This document shows positions 31,484 through 33,884 of a stretch of DNA of 33,884 nucleotides, piece by piece. The first letter of the stretch is position 1; every line of letters starts with the position of its first letter. Below the pieces are notes generated by a model that was not told the DNA's origin, made no database searches, and saw only the letters and a list, made by a program, of their open reading frames with translations. A program made the position numbers and the translations under genes. Source of the stretch: Pseudomonas morbosilactucae (GTDB taxonomy: Bacteria > Pseudomonadota > Gammaproteobacteria > Pseudomonadales > Pseudomonadaceae); the NCBI RefSeq assembly GCF_023241715.1, contig NZ_JALQCW010000060.1:1-33884 (forward strand), given 5' to 3'.

Positions 31484-32722
31484 ATGGCTGTGGGAGCAAG
31501 GCTGTCGCTGGCCTCGCTGCTGCTGGTGCTGAGTGCGCCGGCATGGGCGGTGAAGAAGGTCGACCTGGACTACCACGTGCGCTTTCTGCCCCAGAGCGAT
31601 CAGGCCGAAGTGCGCCTGACCCTGGCCGATGGTGCCGCGGTGCGTAGCCTGGATTTCGCCCTGGGCCAAACTGGCGATTACAGCGACTTCAAGGCCGATG
31701 GCCAGTGGCAGGCGACGGCGGCCAGTGCGGAGCACCCGCAGCGCGGCGTCTGGCGCCCGGCCAGCGGCCAAGCCAGCCTGAGCTACCGTGTACGCCTGAA
31801 CCACAGCCTGAAGAAAGCCGGCTTCGACAGCCGCATCACCGCCAACTGGGCGCTGCTGCGGGGGGAAACCCTGGTCCCGGCCGCCCGGCTGGACCAACAG
31901 GATGGCGTGGAGTTGGTGTCGCGCCTGACCTTCGACCTCCCCGGCACCTGGAAAAGCGTCGAGACCGCCTGGCCGCGTATCGGCAAGAACCGCTTTCGCA
32001 TCGACAACCCCTCACGCCTGTTCGACCGCCCCACCGGTTGGATGCTTGCCGGCGCCCTGGGCAGCCGCCGCACCCGCCTGGGCCATACAGAAGTCACCGT
32101 GGCCTCGCCCCAGGGGCAGGGCATGCGGCGTATGGATGTGTTGACCTTGCTGACCTTCGTCTGGCCCCAGGTGCAGGCGGTGTTCCCCCAGCAGCCAAAC
32201 AAATTGCTGGTGGTCGGCGCCGCTGATCCTATGTGGCGCGGCAGCCGCTCCGGGCACCATTCGGTCTACCTGCACAGCCGCCTGCCACTGGTCAGCGAAA
32301 GTGGTAGCAGTGGGGTGTTGCGCGAGTTGGTGCAGGCGTTGACCCGCGTCGATGACCGCCAGCGCAGCGACTGGATCAGCGAGGGCTTGGCCGATTACTA
32401 CGCCATTGAGTTGCTGCGCCGGGCTGGCGGCATCAGCGATGAGCGCTATCAGGCGCTGGAAGCGCGGCTGGCCAAGGACAGCCACAAGGTCCACAGCTTG
32501 CGGGGCGAGCAGGTGGACAGTGCCACGGTGGCCAAGGCGGTGTTGCTGCTGCAGGAATTGGATCGGGAGATTCGCCTGAAGACCCGCAACAAGCGCTCCC
32601 TGGACGATGTCTTGCTGGGGGTGATGCGGCTGGGCAGCGTGAACACCGAAGAGTTCGTCAAGCTCAGCGAGAGCGTGCTGGGAGAGGCTTCGACGGTGCT
32701 GGACAACGACTTGCTGCGTTGA
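31484..32722 (+). CDS. Secreted M61-peptidase-like protein lacking HExxH
   Basis: A 412-residue exported protein. A signal peptide ends near residue 22 (SAPAWA|VKKVDL). An N-terminal beta-rich region (about 23-200, VRLTLADGAAVRSLDFALGQ) is followed by a helical domain. Residues about 298-316 (WISEGLADYYAIELLRRAG) strongly recall the third-ligand segment of M61 glycyl-aminopeptidase-like enzymes, and NKRSLDDVLLGVMR (about 370) also fits. However, where HExxH is expected it reads R280-E281-L-V-Q284, so both zinc histidines are lost while E300 remains. It is likely a non-catalytic relative. AAGGAG supports the ATG at 31484 over a GTG at 31478. It follows ycgN by 33 bp. Confidence 0.7.
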   Translation: MAVGARLSLASLLLVLSAPAWAVKKVDLDYHVRFLPQSDQAEVRLTLADGAAVRSLDFALGQTGDYSDFKADGQWQATAASAEHPQRGVWRPASGQASLSYRVRLNHSLKKAGFDSRITANWALLRGETLVPAARLDQQDGVELVSRLTFDLPGTWKSVETAWPRIGKNRFRIDNPSRLFDRPTGWMLAGALGSRRTRLGHTEVTVASPQGQGMRRMDVLTLLTFVWPQVQAVFPQQPNKLLVVGAADPMWRGSRSGHHSVYLHSRLPLVSESGSSGVLRELVQALTRVDDRQRSDWISEGLADYYAIELLRRAGGISDERYQALEARLAKDSHKVHSLRGEQVDSATVAKAVLLLQELDREIRLKTRNKRSLDDVLLGVMRLGSVNTEEFVKLSESVLGEASTVLDNDLLR

Positions 32723-32744
32723 GCCCGCTCTGCCAGGAGCGGGC
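32723..32744. terminator. Convergent hairpin
   Basis: GCCCGCTC (32723-32730) and GAGCGGGC (32737-32744) form a perfect 8-bp stem with a 6-nt loop directly after the M61-like gene and before the end of the minus-strand gene. There is no T-run. Confidence 0.6.
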
Positions 32745-32754
32745 ACAGCGGTGA

Positions 32755-33132
32755 TCAGCTACCGGCTTTGGGCGATTTGGCCGAATCATTGCTGGCGGCT
32801 TCAGCTTTGCGCCCGGCGGCTTCGGCATTGGCCTTGAGGTTCTTCAGTTCCTGACCGGCGCGTTCGATCTTCGAGCGTACGTTGTCCATGTCCCGGCGAC
32901 TTTTTTCCAGCAGACTCTTGGCTGAGCTGTGGCCGGTGATGCCGCGGGCCAGGGCCACCCCGCCGATGGCTACCTGAATCAGGCCGAACACGCCGCCCCG
33001 GCGCAGGCCCTTGCCCATCATCACCACGCCACCGGCCAGGGAACCGATGCGTTCCCAGCCCTGGACGTTCTGCGTGGGCGGGGTCTGGAAGGGCGTGGAC
33101 TCGATGATCTGTACCGTTTTGCTGTCGCTCAT
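32755..33132 (-). CDS. Small membrane protein of DUF2892/YgaP-like type
   Basis: A 125-residue protein. Residues about 27-65 (RIGSLAGGVVMMGKGLRRGGVFGLIQVAIGGVALARGITGH) look like two short membrane helices separated by a basic turn, the layout of DUF2892-type inner-membrane domains. The C-terminal part (about 70-125) is highly charged and alanine-rich and probably forms a coiled coil. The role is unknown. A GGAG precedes the ATG at 33132. The gene stands alone between the M61-like gene and the RNA methyltransferase. Confidence 0.65.
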   Translation of the reverse strand: MSDSKTVQIIESTPFQTPPTQNVQGWERIGSLAGGVVMMGKGLRRGGVFGLIQVAIGGVALARGITGHSSAKSLLEKSRRDMDNVRSKIERAGQELKNLKANAEAAGRKAEAASNDSAKSPKAGS

Positions 33133-33214
33133 GTTCTGTCTCCAGAGAGGGGAAGGGCTATAAAGCTGACTGCATCAGGCGCCTGCTCGTTCCATCCGAT
33201 GTGCCGGCCGTCTG

Positions 33215-33682
33215 TCAGAACTTGGGCCCGGAGCGGGTGTTGTTGCCCTTGGCCAGGCGGTCGTAAAGCACCACGTTGACCGTGGCGGCCAGGTTCATGC
33301 AGCCGGTGGTGGGGATGTAGACCACGTCTTCGCACCAGTCGCGGATGTCTTTGTCCAGCGAGCCGTCTTCGGGGCCGAAGATGTACAGCGCGCGATCCGG
33401 ATGGGTGTATTCCGGCAGCGAACGGGCGCCTTCCACCAGTTCTACCGCGACCGGTACGCAGCCCAGGGGGAGGATTTTCTTCAGGTCGTCGATGCCGATC
33501 AGCGGGATGTCCTGATGGACCTTCTTGGTATCGGTGACAAAGTCCCGGGCCCGTTCATAGCGCTTGCCGGTGTAAAACACCGAGGCGACGCCGTAGCAGC
33601 CGGCGGCACGCATCACCGAACCCACGTTCTCCGGCGACTTGGGGTTATACAAACCAATGCAGCTGTACCTTTTGTTTGCCAC
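33215..33682 (-). CDS. SPOUT (TrmH/SpoU) family RNA methyltransferase
   Basis: A 155-residue single-domain SPOUT methyltransferase. It shows motif 1 LYNPKSPENVGSVMRAAGCYG, motif 2 ALYIFGPEDGSLD and motif 3 VVYIPTTGCMNLAATVNVVLYDRL, the residues forming the SAM-binding trefoil knot. No N-terminal RNA-binding extension is present, so it resembles the short TrmL/TrmH-type enzymes; the target nucleotide is not predictable. I chose the GTG at 33682 because the protein then starts directly at the fold, with GAAGG about 10 bp upstream; the in-frame start at 33757 would add an unconvincing extension. Confidence 0.88.
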   Translation of the reverse strand: MANKRYSCIGLYNPKSPENVGSVMRAAGCYGVASVFYTGKRYERARDFVTDTKKVHQDIPLIGIDDLKKILPLGCVPVAVELVEGARSLPEYTHPDRALYIFGPEDGSLDKDIRDWCEDVVYIPTTGCMNLAATVNVVLYDRLAKGNNTRSGPKF

Positions 33683-33761
33683 GAGCGGGGAGCCTTCGAG
33701 AAAAAGCGCGATTATACGGGGATTGAACAGGCTGTGGCGGCCCCTTGCGCACGCCACCCCC

Positions 33762-33843
33762 TGTAGGAGCCGGCTTGCCGGCGAAGGGCCCTTGAGCCTT
33801 GCACCGCCCTTGGAACGCGATCGCTGGCAAGCCAGCTCCTACG
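33762..33843. repeat. REPIN: inverted pair of fluorescens-type REP sequences
   Basis: A REP unit beginning TGTAGGAGCCGGCTTGCC (33762 on) and ending near 33786 is followed by an inverted copy at about 33819-33843, whose complement begins GTAGGAGCTGGCTTGCC. The two arms with the 30-bp middle can fold into a long hairpin. Such paired REP elements occur in hundreds of copies in P. fluorescens-group genomes, moved in trans by a RAYT transposase. Nothing recognisable remains from 33844 to the window end. Confidence 0.88.
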
Positions 33844-33884
33844 GTGATGACCGAGCCAATGCCAACACCTCGCGTAGGACGCCG

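Noticed and set aside
1..33884. CRISPR array, insertion sequence or transposase gene
   Set aside because: No regularly spaced repeats with unique spacers and no transposase-like protein were seen; the only mobile-type repeat is the REPIN at the right end.

Overview
The window is chromosomal DNA of a Pseudomonas, most like the P. fluorescens group. Base composition is evenly GC-rich. The gene orders tctDE/nadB/algU-mucA-mucB-mucD, bepA/tusA-like/AI-2E/bcp/gcvR/dapA/bamC/purC and rnd/ycgL/2-hydroxyacid dehydrogenase/ycgN match three blocks I remember from P. aeruginosa PAO1 (about PA0756-0766, PA1005-1013 and PA1294-1299). A fluorescens-type REPIN lies at the right edge. These comparisons are from memory, not from a search.

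Layout. 1-2352: non-coding leader with a terminator, a candidate tandem 11-bp regulator box and a promoter, then a TctD/TctE-type two-component pair. 2384-6612: HDOD protein and YgfZ (minus), SdhE and a YgfX-like membrane protein (plus), and NadB (minus), a neighbourhood concerned with flavin and Fe-S enzyme maintenance. 6613-11019: the envelope-stress operon algU-mucA-mucB-mucD with two AlgU-type promoters. There is no mucC; a 245-bp gap before mucD carries a candidate promoter. 11096-14108: BepA, a TusA/PA1006-like sulfur carrier and an AI-2E family membrane protein. 14151-19036: the bcp and gcvR pair (minus; gcvR is frameshifted as read) divergent from dapA-bamC-MBL hydrolase-purC (plus). 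19120-19209: tRNA-Ser(CGA) with its terminator.

19254-27466 is the accessory part: a stand-alone GAF protein, two LysR regulators flanking an orphan 5-carboxymethyl-2-hydroxymuconate isomerase, an MFS and an EamA exporter, the lipid A phosphoethanolamine transferase EptA and a methyltransferase. 27590-33884 returns to conserved genes: RNase D, YcgL, a 2-hydroxyacid dehydrogenase, a nitroreductase, YcgN, a secreted M61-peptidase-like protein without its catalytic histidines, a small membrane protein, a SPOUT RNA methyltransferase and the REPIN.

AlgU/MucABD sense and repair periplasmic protein damage, BepA and BamC act on outer-membrane protein assembly, and EptA remodels lipid A, so much of the window concerns the cell envelope. 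I found no CRISPR array, insertion sequence, integrase or clear novel multi-gene system. The most interesting signals are the pseudo-peptidase at 31484-32722, the self-complementary promoter spacer before ycgN, the tandem repeat box before tctD, the gcvR frameshift and the mucB-mucD gap.
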